Source: Acidobacteriota bacterium (lineage in GTDB: Bacteria > Acidobacteriota > Terriglobia > Terriglobales > Acidobacteriaceae). From it: a stretch of DNA of 52,562 nucleotides. The translations under genes were made by a program, and so were the position numbers. Location of the stretch: positions 1 through 52,562 of the forward strand of contig JANYDG010000052.1 of NCBI GenBank assembly GCA_025359885.1, written 5' to 3'. Positions 52,061-52,562 of this stretch are shown here, one piece after another; positions within the stretch are counted from its first letter, which is position 1; each line of letters begins with the position of its first letter. The notes beneath the pieces were generated by a model. That model did not search any database, had not been told where the DNA came from, and saw only the letters and a list, made by a program, of their open reading frames with translations.

Positions 52061-52562
52061 CTAACTCAGCACCTGCACCGCGCCACGACCAAGAAACTCT
52101 TCAATTGACTCGACCCAGCCGCGGTCGGCTGCGACTTTCATCCCAGCCGGTTCGAGTATAACTTCGTAATTGCCTTTCTTTTGCAGATGCATCAAGAGTT
52201 TGCCGGGGCCGGGGGCAGCTTCGATCTTGTCTTTCAGCGCGGCAAACATCTCTTCGCTCGCAATGTCCAGGTTCAGCCGCAGTCGAATCGCCGCTGGCAG
52301 GCGCACCTGCACATCGTCGAGAGGCTGCAGGCCGCTAATGGCCAGCTTGGGCGCGGATTCCTCTTCGCCAATCAGCGTGCCGCGCACCAGCACGGCGGCT
52401 TCCGTCTTGAGCTGGTCAGCGAGCTTTTCGTAGTCCTTGGCAAAGCAGATTACTTCGATCTTGCCGTAGGAGTCTTCAATGTGACCCTGCGCGTACATCT
52501 TATCGTTGCGCTTGCTCTTGGCTGCACGCATGCCGACGAAGACGCCGGCAATCGAGATTTCG
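52061..52562 (-). CDS. dnaE: DNA polymerase III alpha subunit, C-terminal part (partial)
   Basis: The minus-strand frame is open to the right edge. It begins at the window edge with ISIAGVFVGMRAAKSKRN and includes the OB-fold segment MYAQGHIEDSYGKIEVICFA, with a C-terminal tail typical of DnaE (LLMHLQKKGNYEVILEPA). Polymerase catalytic regions lie outside. The stop is at 52061-52063. Confidence 0.9.
   Translation of the reverse strand, partial: EISIAGVFVGMRAAKSKRNDKMYAQGHIEDSYGKIEVICFAKDYEKLADQLKTEAAVLVRGTLIGEEESAPKLAISGLQPLDDVQVRLPAAIRLRLNLDIASEEMFAALKDKIEAAPGPGKLLMHLQKKGNYEVILEPAGMKVAADRGWVESIEEFLGRGAVQVLS

Overview
This window reads as chromosomal DNA of an acidobacterium (class Terriglobia, in the Acidobacteriaceae/Granulicella/Terriglobus direction). 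The case rests on gene content and style: a VWFA protein of the Acidobacteria-type family, a lipopolysaccharide-transport (Lpt) locus next to rpoN, an atpZ-atpI-atpB-atpE cluster without the F1 genes, moderately high GC, and many ATGA stop/start overlaps. The assignment is an inference; there is no rRNA or tRNA in the window.

Layout. 1-534: start of an M1-type peptidase that runs off the left edge. 646-6631 (minus): a short conserved gene, a giant LptC/LptA-like protein, lptB and rpoN, the LPS-export/sigma-54 block. 6740-13660: a secreted MetX-like hydrolase, an intact VapBC pair, glyQ/glyS, recO, a second and visibly decayed antitoxin/toxin pair, and a 7Fe ferredoxin. 13822-16816 (minus): a MoaD-MoaE fusion, a VWFA protein, an Hfq-like protein and an inositol monophosphatase, tightly packed.

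17027-25011 (plus) is a complete oxidative purine catabolism operon. It has three-subunit xanthine dehydrogenase, OHCU decarboxylase, HIU hydrolase, uricase, a dihydropyrimidinase-type cyclic amidohydrolase in the allantoinase position, and allantoate amidohydrolase. Nearly all junctions overlap. The molybdopterin-synthase fusion is divergent from it, so the cofactor gene lies next to the Mo enzyme. The island looks less GC-rich than its right-hand neighbours.

25336-34534 (plus) is a signalling and efflux module: OmpR-type response regulator, sensor kinase, secreted beta-propeller protein, TolC-like channel, lipoprotein adaptor and RND pump, closed by a good terminator. A CTTCAG-N5-CTTAAG box occurs upstream of the regulator gene and again upstream of the propeller/efflux genes, which suggests autoregulation and direct control of the pump.

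34636-40201 (minus) is a histidine utilisation operon hutF-hutU-hutI followed by an M20 hydrolase where a deformylase (HutG) would be expected; hutH and hutG are absent from the window. 40249-52562 holds a sugar-phosphate transferase, atpZIBE, lysS, a YmdB-type phosphodiesterase, a DinB protein, a zinc-ribbon protein, a secreted BamE-like protein, a CPBP protein lacking its motif-1 glutamates, accA, an aldo/keto reductase and the C-terminal end of dnaE at the right edge.

The most interesting items are the paired operator boxes, the M20 enzyme in the hut operon, the decayed toxin/antitoxin pair, the oversized Lpt protein and the MoaD-MoaE fusion with an internal Gly-Gly.
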